From assembly GCA_021018815.1 (NCBI GenBank), contig JAITYX010000004.1, positions 10,414,501 to 10,478,500 on the forward strand: a stretch of 64,000 nucleotides of DNA, in the 5' to 3' direction. Source of the DNA: Talinum fruticosum. Lineage: Eukaryota > Streptophyta > Magnoliopsida > Caryophyllales > Talinaceae. Below the pieces are notes generated by a model. The model ran no database searches. It saw nothing but the letters and a program-made list of their open reading frames with translations, and had not been told where the DNA came from. Shown piece by piece: positions 1 through 10,333 of the stretch. Made by a program: the position numbers and the translations under genes. Position 1 is the first letter of the stretch; each line of letters starts with the position of its first letter.

Positions 1-1319
1 TCTTCATTAACTATTTTTGTATGAACATGATTGGTCATTCAACCTATTTTTATACTTAGAAATTCAAGGTTTTCATATTTCTGACTTACTTTCCTGGAAA
101 GGCCTGCCTCTTACAGCGCTCACTTGACTTGCATTTTCCAAGTCTTCGCTGAGAAAAATTCTACCAACTTTGTCCTATTTTCTTGTTTCTCTTTCCTTTT
201 TTTTTTTTTTTTTGTAGTTTTTGGGCCGTGCCGTGTACGATTCAGTGACAAGGGTAAATATCTGCCCGGGGAGGTTGGCCTCTATCTGGGTCGGCTTTTT
301 GTGGGCTTATAGTTTGCTTTAACTCGGCCTGTTTTGGACAAATTTATAGAACTCTATGGACGGCAATTTGCCCCTTTTTTTTTTTTTTTACCAAACTCAC
401 AGTGAGTAAAATATACTTTCATAATATTAGATTCAGAAATGACAAATATCTTGACTCAAGAATGAAAAGAAAAAAATCATGTTCACTCGAGGAATTTTTT
501 TGTGTTGAATAATTTAAAATTTTATATATTAAGTGAAAATTTTTGAATTTTATAGTGAAAGGTTTGTAAGTACTTGATGATGATATAAAATCAACATATT
601 ATTTGGAATTTTCATCAATTACAAAATTATAAATACACATTTTTTTAAGTCGGTGTTAATTAAATGGTCGATAACTTGAGATTGAAGTAGCGCTGACAAA
701 AATTCGGGTTCGTGTCAAAATTGGGTTGGATAAATCAGTAATCGGACGAAATTTCTTGTCCGATACCCGACTTTTTTGGGTTGGACAATTTAGACAAATG
801 TAAATTTGGGTTAAAATCAAGTTCGAACAACATAAATAGGAAAATTTTGTGTCCAAATTTAAAATTCGGACAAAAAGAATCATAGTTGATTTTTTTTCAA
901 GTCAAATGAATTCAAGTAATCAAATCGAATAAAAATTTAGAAGACTCATCTTTACATAAAAAAATCTAAAAGAAAAAGAATTGATAAATAAAAAAATTTA
1001 AAAAAAATTATTATCTTCCCATTGTCTACGTTAGAGTATATTTTTTATAACCGAAACCTAATTAGATTGGATCTCTCATTTTCCCTTTTAGAACTGAAAT
1101 TAAAATTATTTGACCGAATTCAATCCAATTTTAGAGCATCCAAAAACTGTGCTCGTCTCTACCAGGGACATTGTATCGGTAACTTCGTACGACTGCACGT
1201 CCTACACTCGGATCTAGTGTTGTAGGAGTGGTGTTGCTTGATACCACTTGTTTCTAGAAAAAAAAATAGATATAGGAAAACATTTATATATAGAACTTAA
1301 CCCCAAAGAAAATTAGAAA

Positions 1320-1408
1320 ATATTAGTTGGTGTAGTGGTTAGGCTAACTTTTGGTAAGTTGCGAGAGGCTTGATGCGAGTTGCCTGTTCCAGTCCCAGCG
1401 CATGTTTT
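1320..1408 (+). mobile_element. candidate tRNA-derived SINE head (RNA polymerase III boxes)
   Basis: TTGGTGTAGTGGTTAGG (about 1325-1341) resembles a tRNA A box, and TGTTCCAGTCCC about 45 bases later resembles a B box, the usual arrangement in plant SINEs. I see no clear poly-A tail or target-site duplication, and the 3' body is not recognisable. It could be a truncated SINE or a decayed tRNA-like sequence; it does not fold as a normal tRNA by eye. Confidence 0.35.
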
Positions 1409-1603
1409 TGTTTAATTAAATTAAGGTTTGTGAATTAAGTGTTGTTTTAGATTTTTATAGATTGTAATTATGCATTGTTTTGTTTGATTGTTTGATTTGA
1501 TATTGTTGTTGCATAGAGGCATAAGTTTAGGTTTGTCAACTAATTTGATATCGTTGTTTAATTAAATTTAGGTTTGTGAATTAAGTGTTGTTCATTTCAT
1601 TGT

Positions 1604-1782
1604 AATTTTGTAATGAAATGTAATTTTGAGTTTGTGAAGAAGAGTGGAATTTTGATTCGAATTGAATAATTTTAAACTTGTAAAATAATCAAATGTAAGA
1701 CTTTTATAGAATGCAATTTTGTAATGAAATGTAATTTTGAGTTTGTGAAGAAGAATTCAATTTTGATTCGAATTGAGTAATC
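1604..1782. repeat. direct repeat, period about 111 bp, two copies
   Basis: A block of about 68 bases beginning AATTTTGTAATGAAATG occurs at 1604 and again at 1715 with few changes, ending in GATTCGAATTGA-TAAT in both. A shorter word, GGTTTGTGAATTAAGTG, also recurs near 1424 and 1571. This is a simple local duplication in AT-rich DNA with no coding content. Confidence 0.6.
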
Positions 1783-2293
1783 TTTGATTTTACCGGTTTC
1801 CACTGCAACAGTCTGCGATGAAGTATATAAAGACCACTTTGCGCAACATAATATCATAATAGTTTTTAAATGACGTTGTTATTACTTATTTTAAAGATGA
1901 TCTTTTTAAAATTGTAGACAATGAAAAATCATGCTTCGATTTCGAATATGAAACCTCGTTGAGGACAATTATAATGTATTAGTTATTTAATTTTATTTTA
2001 CAATTATATTGTATTAATTGTTGAATTTTATTTTTACTATTTCAAATCTAAAAAAATCAATTTTTGTAATATTTTTCTTAATTTTATTTTATAGTTATAA
2101 ATATCTTTTTTCGACTTTGACACCAGTTGATTCAAATCCTGCATCCGCAGCTGCTCCTCAGCAACAGCGAGCCCATCGGTCCATCTCCAAAAGCTTCTGT
2201 TAGTCTCTCTCTCTCTCTCTCTTCCCTTTCCACCTCCAACTTGTCGCTCGGTCACCATGTGACAACCCCTGGCGCATAAAGAAGGGGAGAGAA

Positions 2294-5200
2294 ATGTTAG
2301 GCGGGAGAACCACCTGGGTTCGTCTCTCACGACATTTCCACTATTTACAACACAGACGATTCTGCAACAGTAATCCCACCTCTCTCACCAAGCAGCCCCG
2401 CAGTAGTAATGGATTCACTAATAGCAACAACGATGGCCAGCGGAATAGTATTAGAGACCTCAAGGGGTACCGTGATCTCGACAAGCTTGACTTCACAAAG
2501 GCCGCTAAGATCCTCTTCTCTGACCCCCTAAGAAGAAGAAATTTGGGTATTTTGTTTTGCATTCCCCTCTTCAATTTTGTCATACCTCTGATGTTTACTG
2601 TGGGTATTTTGAGATGGGTTGTTGAATGTGTTCTCTTAGGCATTTTGACAAACACCTGGTAGGCTATTATATGTTATTGATTATTTTGCTGGGTCACTTG
2701 GGGTTTGCTGTTCTCAATTCGGGGTTGATCATTGATCGTTTTTTAAGTGTCCTTGGCGTATTATAAATAGTTTTCCCTTTAGTTAAATTGAGGTTAGCTG
2801 AATAGGCAATGACCCCTGTCGTATTTGGTTGAAGTATTGTCATTTTGCTCAGTTTGATGCGACAATACCAATTAATCACTATTCTTGTAATGTTGCAATG
2901 GAATGAATTTCATGCTTCCAAATATTGGCAATGTTTTTCCAGAGGAGATCCTTGGTTCCCAGTCCCTATGAATTACTTTTCATGATTGGTTTAGGAGTAC
3001 ACTATATGGCATGCCCAGGAGCAAATTTAGCTGTATTATGTAACTACCAAATTGGAGGTCTAGTGGCATTTCCCCTACCTTCCATCAAGGAGATGTGGGT
3101 TTCTAATTCCATTCGCGGTAATTGGGAGGAGATTTTCTCCCCTCTCTCCGTTGAGGCTTGCCCCATTACCATTAAGAGGTCTTCATCTGTAATTTGGCCC
3201 CTAATGGATGCGGAAACGTAAAGTTCTTGGCTACATTACCATTTTAGTAGTGATGATGTACATTATTTTATTCTGTAGTAATATGGCATATATCTAAGAC
3301 ATAAACGTTACCCTTATGAACTTGGAATATAGCTTCACTTGCTCACCTCTTAATTTGTCTGTGCACCATTTAACTCTCCCGTTCTGTTCATAGTCTAGTG
3401 ACTTTGATGTCACTTGGTTACATTGAGGGGCAGAGAGAGTTAGCTTCTAGTAGTTGTAGTACTCACTCTAGCTTATTTCTGGACTATTTTATGAGAAATG
3501 TGCATTATTTAGAAACATCTTCCAGTTGTGTTTGGATTTTGTGTCAGGTTCTAGTGCAGCTCTGCAAAGATCTTACTTTTTACTTTTCATGATCAGGCTT
3601 GATTTCCATCTGGTGCAACTGTTCTTTGCCCTCATGCCATCATTTGGTATTATACAGTTCCCTTCTACTATATCTGCAAAGAATGTTTAGTTTACTGACA
3701 GAAACTATGGTCTGTTTCAGCTGTCTATCTGGTGGCTCAATATGCTCGCCATGAAATGAGAAGGATGGAGGCGGTAATCAATTGTTCCTAACTCTATATA
3801 ACTTAATTAATCTGTATTACTGTGCATCTTGTTCTTCAATTTTGTTTTCATAATAATGGACCTTGTTACAAGGGCAAGGTTCCTGCATTTAACTTGAACA
3901 TGATGAGTCCAGTAGCCATTTGCTATAGATGCTGAGGCTTTTTACATCTAAAACCTCCAAGAGGAGCCAGAATTACGGAAGACTCCAAATTTTGTTTCCT
4001 ATCTTTTATCATTCTATTCTTCAATTTGATTCTTTTGTGATTAAATAACTTCTGACATAATTTGATCCTAACTCCAGCCTGAGGGATGTTAGAGTGGAGG
4101 TATCTGTTCTAGGAAATGGCTCATATGTTCTTCTTTCCAATGGCTCTCCAACTGGTCTCTTTTTGGCTTCTGTAGGTTTTTGACGGGGGACCCCTCATCT
4201 CCTCTTCATTTTCTACTTGTCCGGGAAGTTCTGAGCAAAATGTTATTCTCTGACCCTCCAAGTGATCTGATTTAGGGTTTCTTAGTGGGGATGTATGTGG
4301 CACGCATATAATCCATTACTGAGGTGTTATTTGCCGATGATCCAATCAAATTTTGTGACAATAAGGGGGACCAAATTCTTAGCATCTATTGCATTCTTTT
4401 ATGGTTCCAATGTTAAGATTAATCTTTCAAACAGTGCAATCTTCCTTATTGGTCATGTTAACTTTGAGCTTCTTTATTGGTCTTCAACTACTTATCCTGG
4501 CCTCATTGGGTTATAAGTTCAAAGAGGAAGCTGTGCAGAAAATCCAATTATTAAAAGGTGTCACAAATATCATACTAGCTGGAATACTCACAAATATCAT
4601 ACTAGCTGGAATACTTAGCTAAGGGAGAGAGACCAACTTTTGGCCTCCTTTCAAGCATCCCTGGTTATATGCTTTCCCCCTGCCTATCTCAGTAGCTCAC
4701 AAGTTGTAGGGTATTCAAAGGAGATGATTTCAGTCGCAACCTTGTTAGGTTGTGTACTATCGAGTCACCTGTTCCAAAGGCAGGCCTGGCTTTTAAAAAT
4801 CTTTCTCTGTTCGATGGAATTGTTTGCTATGTGGCTGTGGCAGTTCTTAAAACAAAAAGATAAGCTTAAGAGAAAGTTATCAACATCCAGTACGAGTTTT
4901 ATAATGGAGGGTGGATGCTGGACCTGGTTTAGAGTTGGGTTCGAAGTTGGCCTTTGGGATTTATCGTGGAAGGGTAGCCAAAGGTTTCTCTCTTGACGAT
5001 CTTGGACTTATGATACATGGTTGGATGTTCGTCCTCTTAGAGATACTTTTTACCCTTTGCATGCTATAGCGGAGAAATACAGAGGCTTTAGTTTCTTACA
5101 AATCACTGATACATTCCTATTGGCTTCTACTTTTTACATGATGCTTTCTCCAATTATTCTTGTCTTCAGGACTTCACTAAACTTCACCTATCTTGGGCAG

Positions 5201-6328
5201 TCTAAGATAAGTGCTATGTGGACTTGCTTCTAATTAGATTCATTATTATTTAACGGTATTAAATACTAAAAAAAGGTCCAATCCATATATTAAAGAATAG
5301 GGGTAAGAGGGTTAAGGTCTTATTCTCATTTGTCCAAGTTTGGCGCTGCGTCTTTTGCTTACAGCCTCTTTCTAGTTTGTGTTTAGTATGTTGTTTCCTT
5401 ATTCTTCTCCTCCCCCCACCCCCCAAAAAAAAACAAAAAACAAAAAAAGAATAAAAAAGAAAAGGAGGAGGAATAAGAAGAAGATGGGTGTGGCGATGAT
5501 GATGATGGTAATGGTGGTTGCATCTATGCCGAAATCCATACAGTCATCTTAGAGGGGGTGTTCGTGTTTATCTAGAAGGACTAACTACAGCATATTCCAG
5601 ATCCTGAATATTGAATTCACGTGCTTGATTTTGGTTGCTGCCCAACCCTTTTGAATCCTGCTGTGAACATGACGTTGTTATCCTGTGAAACATTTGTAGG
5701 ACATTATTTTGGTGAAACCATTTTGACATACCATGTATGTTGTTGAAATGAATAACTGACTATATTCAGCAGTTGTAGAGGAAGCTGTCCGAAGTGAGAA
5801 TTCTGCTATGCTAAGTGTTTGTCTCTGATTGTGAAAGAGAAGCAGGAAGTTTATGGTTTTGAAAATACAAATTTACACGATGATCTTCTGATAGAGGGGA
5901 AGTCTTTGCCTGGATACTGTAATTTTCATGTGGTGAAGAGAGCGGCTAAAATGACTGGTTATTGTGGGGCTTTCACATCAGGAACTGGAGGAGAAAAGGA
6001 AAGCAGAGGAAGAAAAGAAAGCAAAAGAGATGGAAAAGCTTGCTGAAGAGGAGAAAGAGCAGGGGTCTGATCCTGAGCTATTGAAGGTCAAGGAGAGACT
6101 AGAGGCACTTGAGGAGACTATCAAGGAGATTGTGGTAGAAACAAAGAAACAACCAAGCAATGAAAAGATTACAAGGGGGATCAAAATCAGGAGACGGCAG
6201 ATTCTAAAAGTAGATCAAAAGACAGCCATGCTGCTGCTGAGAAGCAACGCACACTACAGCCTGGTTTAGGCCAGCAACAGAACCACCAGGACAGTGAAAA
6301 CATAGGGTCTCGTCAAGATGTCAAGTGA
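2294..6328 (+). CDS. small mitochondrial-type membrane/coiled-coil protein, 4 exons (two apparent 1-base frameshifts)
   Basis: Exons 2294-2546, 3597-3646, 3721-3773 and 5982-6328, all with GT-AG borders. The protein starts with an Arg/Ser-rich, acid-poor leader typical of mitochondrial import, then has one hydrophobic segment split over exons 2-3 (LVQLFFALMPSF, then AVYLVAQYARHE) and a highly charged coiled coil from exon 4 (ELEEKRKAEEEKKAKEM), ending in a Gln/Ser-rich tail. I do not know a named function. Two places need one extra base: the C5 run 2524-2528, after which the reading should be KKKKFG rather than RRRNLG so that exon 1 joins exon 2 in phase, and the G5 run 6175-6179, after which the tail DQNQETADSKS is open to a TGA at 6326-6328. 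As written, the last frame stops at 6269. Exons sum to 703; adding two gives 705, divisible by three. Intron 3 (2.2 kb) contains a LINE remnant. Confidence 0.72.
4090..5110 (+). mobile_element. degenerate L1-type LINE reverse-transcriptase remnant
   Basis: Lies in intron 3 of the preceding gene, same strand. Broken frames give recognisable plant LINE motifs in order: NGSPTGLF and TGDPSSPLHFLLV (4130-4230, cf. RQGDPLSP), VLFADDPIKFCDN (about 4323-4361, the F-ADD catalytic motif), NVKINLSNS (about 4410-4436, cf. GLKINL-KS), TTYPGL and LGYKFKEEAV (4490-4530), and DVRPLRDTFYPLHAIAE (about 5021-5072). Several stops and frameshifts show it is dead. A perfect 27-bp tandem duplication sits inside it (4561-4587 and 4588-4614). 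Confidence 0.7.
4561..4614. repeat. perfect 27-bp tandem duplication
   Basis: Two adjacent identical copies, each beginning TCACAAATATCATACTAGCT, lie within the LINE remnant in intron 3. Exact identity suggests a recent slippage or template-switch duplication. Confidence 0.9.
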
Positions 6329-7448
6329 ATAGCAGATAGAAAAATGAAATTTTTAGAAATCTTCTTAATTTTCCTTTTTAGTATTACATAAGGCCTAGTT
6401 ATTTGTCAGCACAAGTCTTGGTATTCTTTGGAGTGGATTTCTAGTAACCGACAGATTTGTCATTAGTAAAGTAATATGAAGAAGTGCAGCTCAGTGTTTG
6501 GTCATTCTCCTGATATTTGTTAAAAGTTCGAAAACTGATGCAGGAAAGCAGGACATCCTCTTGATCCAGTCTCTCCTTTTTGAATGAATCTAATATGGCT
6601 TCATCTTCTTTCACTTATAATAGGTGAACATATTAGTGGCACTTTTGGTTGGTTCTAGAGGACTACATATCAATACTTCTACAGCAATAATAAAAAGGAC
6701 TCGACTTAAAATTAATGAATACTATTAACCCCAATATTAACTAACTCAAAAATTAACCCTAAAATCCAACATAATGACCCATTTTCTATGTCTACCTTCC
6801 TGAATCCCTAAGGCCCAACCAACAAAATATGTATATCATGGACATACTGCCAGACCAGCACCATGTTGTTTGATTCTTTCACTTAATTTTGTTCTTGTCT
6901 CTTCTTCTGCTTCTCCTATTTTTTTAAAGGTTTTCATTTCTTAAGATAATTTTTTTTTTTTTGGTGTTAGAAGTACAAATCAAGCAATTAAAGATGTATA
7001 TTTATTGGGATAATGTTCATTATTAATCTTATAAAATGTTCAGTCGGTAATATGAGAAAATGTTCGTCAATTGCTAAATAAAAAATGATATTGATGCAAC
7101 AATAATAGGTGATATAAGCACCAAATGTTATAAATAAAAAATTAATTCTAAAAAATTTCATGACTATGCAAACCTAGTAATTATTCATAATGAAAACGTA
7201 ACTATAATCTCAAAGTTAGAAACGAAATACCAAGTAAGTTGACCAAAGATTTGTAAAATTTTTATCGTTATAATGTGCGCTATTACTAGTAAAACTTCAT
7301 GTTTGAGCAATGCTTATTAGCAAATTTTATAAATGTTTGCTAATTATTATCAGCAAAGATAACAATGGTATGTTTTTAGAAACATAATATTAACCACAAT
7401 AATAACAAATCAAACTAATATTAAAATATTAAAAATTTTTGAAAATAT
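6329..7448. other. intergenic, AT-rich; likely 3' UTR of the upstream gene at its start
   Basis: No protein-like open frame. The first few hundred bases are plausible 3' UTR of the coiled-coil gene. The rest is AT-rich, with a T run at 6951-6962. Confidence 0.5.
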
Positions 7449-7839
7449 ACCTAATGAATATTGCTTGGTTAATATTGATTTGCGATTCATATCATTATAT
7501 ATATATATATACACGATCCATAATAAAATTTTCCCAATCAACACTCCGCTCCCAAGGGAAAACAAATGAAAAGAAGACAGAGCAGTCTCTCAGTTCGGTG
7601 GCATTAAATGGGCTTATTTCTGTAATTAACAGAAATGGGCCTATTTCTCTCAATTATTGGTCTCGATTATAATCCTTAATTTCGAAGCCCAGAAGGCCCT
7701 GTTCTAGGGTTCTTATCCGCTTTTTGATTTCCCAATCTGAAAACCACAAATCACTCAAAGAGTCGCGGTCCTCACTGCCTCGATCGAATTCGAAACTATC
7801 GTCGGAGGAGAGACAAGGTCAGAGAAAGAAGTGGTGAGA

Positions 7840-8034
7840 ATGGGGAAGCCGTTGGGATCGACTGGAGAGTTCTTCAGGAGGAGGGATGAGTGGAGAAAGC
7901 ACCCAATGCTCACTAATCAGTTCCGCCACGCTGTCCCAGGCATCGGCCTCGGCGTTGCCGCTTTCTGCGTTTACATCGTCGGCGAGACCCTCTACAACAA
8001 GTTCTCTTCCTCCTCCTCTTCTTCCAGTCATTGA
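7840..8034 (+). CDS. NDUFB3: NADH dehydrogenase (ubiquinone) 1 beta subcomplex subunit 3, B12-type
   Basis: 64 residues, single coding exon. The N-terminus MGKPLGSTGEFFRRRDEWRK is the hallmark of plant NDUFB3-B proteins, supernumerary subunits of the membrane arm of mitochondrial complex I. One transmembrane segment spans roughly residues 31-50 (AVPGIGLGVAAFCVYIVGE), followed by a Ser-rich tail (residues 56-63) and a final His. Length is close to the family's. The start is the ATG at 7840; a GTG nine bases upstream is in frame but is not a plant start. A 3' UTR intron is possible: a good donor at about 8100 (TTATGTAAGC) and an acceptor TTGCAG at 12420 before a UTR-like exon. That link is inference. 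The gene lies in the left arm of a palindrome and has a near-identical twin on the other strand. Confidence 0.92.
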   Translation: MGKPLGSTGEFFRRRDEWRKHPMLTNQFRHAVPGIGLGVAAFCVYIVGETLYNKFSSSSSSSSH

Positions 8035-9791
8035 ATCTGGAGAAATACCCATTTGGGGATTTCTGATCTTTCCATCTTCAATTGGTCAGTGGCCTTATGT
8101 AAGCCCTTCCTCCTTTTTGTTTCTTCCGTTTTGATTATCTGAATTTATAGTGTCCACTGACCGATAATGGCATTCGTTGACTCTTTACAAGTCCGATTAT
8201 GGGAATAGTCGGGGAGATTTTTGATTGATTTCTGGAACTAGGTCTTGTTTTGGTTGTTTAGGTAGTACACATTTACCCTAATTTAGAGAAAGTAATTGTG
8301 GATCGGGTTGGATATGGTTGTGCCAGGCATTTTCAGATCATATTTATTCTCTCGAATTTCAATAGCCAGATCGGGTTGGATATGATTCAACTTCGTTTTA
8401 CTCACATTAGGCCTTTTGCTTATTGGACTTGCTTTCTGTTGGCGGATTTGCTCGAGCATAGATGCTGTATCTCATGTACTTTCTATCCTTATAATATGAT
8501 TGTCTATGTATCTCGAAAGAGAGTTGTTGTTTGGTAATGTTTGAGAAATCACAGGGTTGGCGATGTAAATAGTAGTCCCAATTTTGAAGTAATTATCCTA
8601 CCTTTTTAAGTGTTTTGGCCCTGGCTAGAAATTTAACGACGATGCTATTTTCATTCTCGTCTTTCATTTCCTGTGGATTATAGCTTTATGTTATTTGGAC
8701 TTATTTCAGGCCTGGTGAGAAATTACATTAACGCACATACACATTCACAGAAACTGGAATTATGGATATTGGGATGTGGGATGCGTCCGAAATTTCTATA
8801 ATACTTGTCTGAAGTGAAAAGGAAAGCCAACTTCTATTTTTTTCAATTAGGGTTAGTGTGTAATATCAGTTTTTCTTGTTTATCCACCAATGCAGTAGAC
8901 AAATGAAGATCGTCAAGTTTTAGTTCTAATGTATATAAAAACACTGTCCTCTTCATGAAGCTGTTACATTTATCAACAGGTGAAATGAACCCCAAATAGC
9001 ATTCGGTTATAACTTTTTGGTGAATAAAACCACGATCCTTGATCGATGACCTGTGTACCTGTCCATTTGTCATTGGGTTAAGCTAATATATCAAGAGGTG
9101 CAAAGATAGCCTTTGGTTTTTCGAGTAACTGTGTGTATCTGGTCACAGTGGACTTATGCTAGTGCCTTGTGATGTGAGCATGCGAGTTTTTCTTCTAACT
9201 CGAGCTAGGTTAAATCAAGTCTAAGCCTAGCTGTGATTGGTGGAGCTTTAACTGAGCTGAACTCTAGCTTATATACTAGACGTTTTATTATAGAAATTGA
9301 ATGTTTAAATGGCTAGACATGAAATTTATTGAAAATTTTCTACGTTAAATACATAATTCTACAACTCCCAACTCAGAGAAAAAACAATTATCAAATATAC
9401 ACTTTGATATTGATACAATGTGTAAGCATAAGCATGGAAAATAGCTAATATGGATAAGTGAGCTCTGCAGAACTGAACCTTAGTAGGCTTGGCCTCGGCT
9501 TCATAGGCAATTGAGCCAGGCCGATCTTTGGTTGAACCAAGCTCAAGCCAAGCTCTTACCAGTTGAGCCTGGGGCCTCGTTGAGTCGGATTGGTTCTTTA
9601 CAGCCCTAAAGTTTAGACATTTATGTACAGAAGCTTTCTGGTTGTTCCTCCATTTTAAATCTCATCAGTTTGGTGAGTGATTATGCTGAACTTAGGAGTA
9701 AGAACTTAATGTTAGTTGTTTTATACATGGGAAACGGAGTAGGCAATTTCAATTTTCTTCAAATTTTGGGAATAAAATTTCTATTGCTAGC
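8035..9791. other. non-coding arm sequence downstream of NDUFB3
   Basis: 3' UTR and/or intron followed by repeat-like DNA, duplicated in the right arm. Bases 9180-9600 hold words such as CTCGAGC, AGCTCAAGCCAAGCT and TTTACAGCCCTAAAG that are typical of dispersed plant MITE/hAT-like sequences, but I could not fix ends or a target-site duplication. Short open frames here (for example 8298-8537) have no protein-like features. Confidence 0.5.
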
Positions 9792-10333
9792 CTTAGTTTA
9801 AAAAGCGCGCCCTAGGCGCGCCTAGGAGCAAAAAGCCCGAAGCCCACCCCTTGTGCCTTGCAACGGGTGAAGCCCAGCCCTTCCAAAAAGCCCTCTGAGG
9901 CGCGCGCCTCATCTGCGCCTCGTGCGCCTTGCTTGCCTCAGTGGGCTTTTTTCTATTTTTGCTATTTTTCTCCCTCTCTCTCTTTCTGCCCCCTCTCTTG
10001 TCGCTGTCTTTGTTAACAATTAGCATGTGGGTAAATTTCCCCACCTTTTTCAATTTGTGCTATTTTTTATTTTTTTGGTTAAAATCGTAGCGAATGCATT
10101 GTGTTATCACAATCTAAGCCTCTTTGTAATATTTTATGTAGTACAATGATATCTAATCACTTATTTGATGTCATTACCTAGCATATTCGATCAAAAATAT
10201 TGCTTAGCATTGATTTCCAAGCATTTTTAAGTAAGTGCACCCCGTTCCAAAAGCCCGCACCTTCGCCTCAAAACCCGCGCCCGGGCCCCAAGACCCTTTG
10301 CGCTTTTGTGCGCCTTGAGCTTTTTAAACTAAG
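9792..10333 (+). mobile_element. hAT-like MITE, 542 bp, 8-bp TSD (left-arm copy)
   Basis: Terminal inverted repeats CTTAGTTTAAAAAGC and GCTTTTTAAACTAAG are exact complements. They are flanked on both sides by TTGCTAGC (9784-9791 and 10334-10341), an 8-bp target-site duplication as made by hAT-type transposases. The interior is unusually GC-rich near both ends (GCGCGCCTAGG-like words) and AT-rich in the middle. No transposase is encoded, so it is non-autonomous. The same insertion is present in the right arm, so it predates the inverted duplication. Confidence 0.8.

Larger units (their letters stand above)
1..2293. other. AT-rich intergenic region, no gene seen
   Basis: No open frame with protein-like composition was found. 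The stretch holds poly-T/poly-A runs, a candidate tRNA-derived SINE head near 1320-1408 and a 111-bp-period direct repeat (1604-1782), both listed separately. Bases 640-960 repeat G/T-rich words of the 'gggttcg / gggttgga' type common in dispersed plant repeats; I could not assign them to a family. A CT run at 2204-2221 lies just upstream of the first gene and probably belongs to its 5' leader. Confidence 0.6.

Noticed and set aside
5770..5835. Possible extra exon of the coiled-coil gene (TTCAGCAG before an open stretch)
   Set aside because: The MRRMEA end of exon 3 joins ELEEKRK at 5982 in phase and without a gap; the open stretch at 5770 has no suitable donor and would add non-conserved sequence.
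9793..10053. 86-residue minus-strand frame in the MITE (and its mirror at 14352-14651)
   Set aside because: It arises from the GC-rich ends of a non-autonomous element and has no transposase or other domain similarity.
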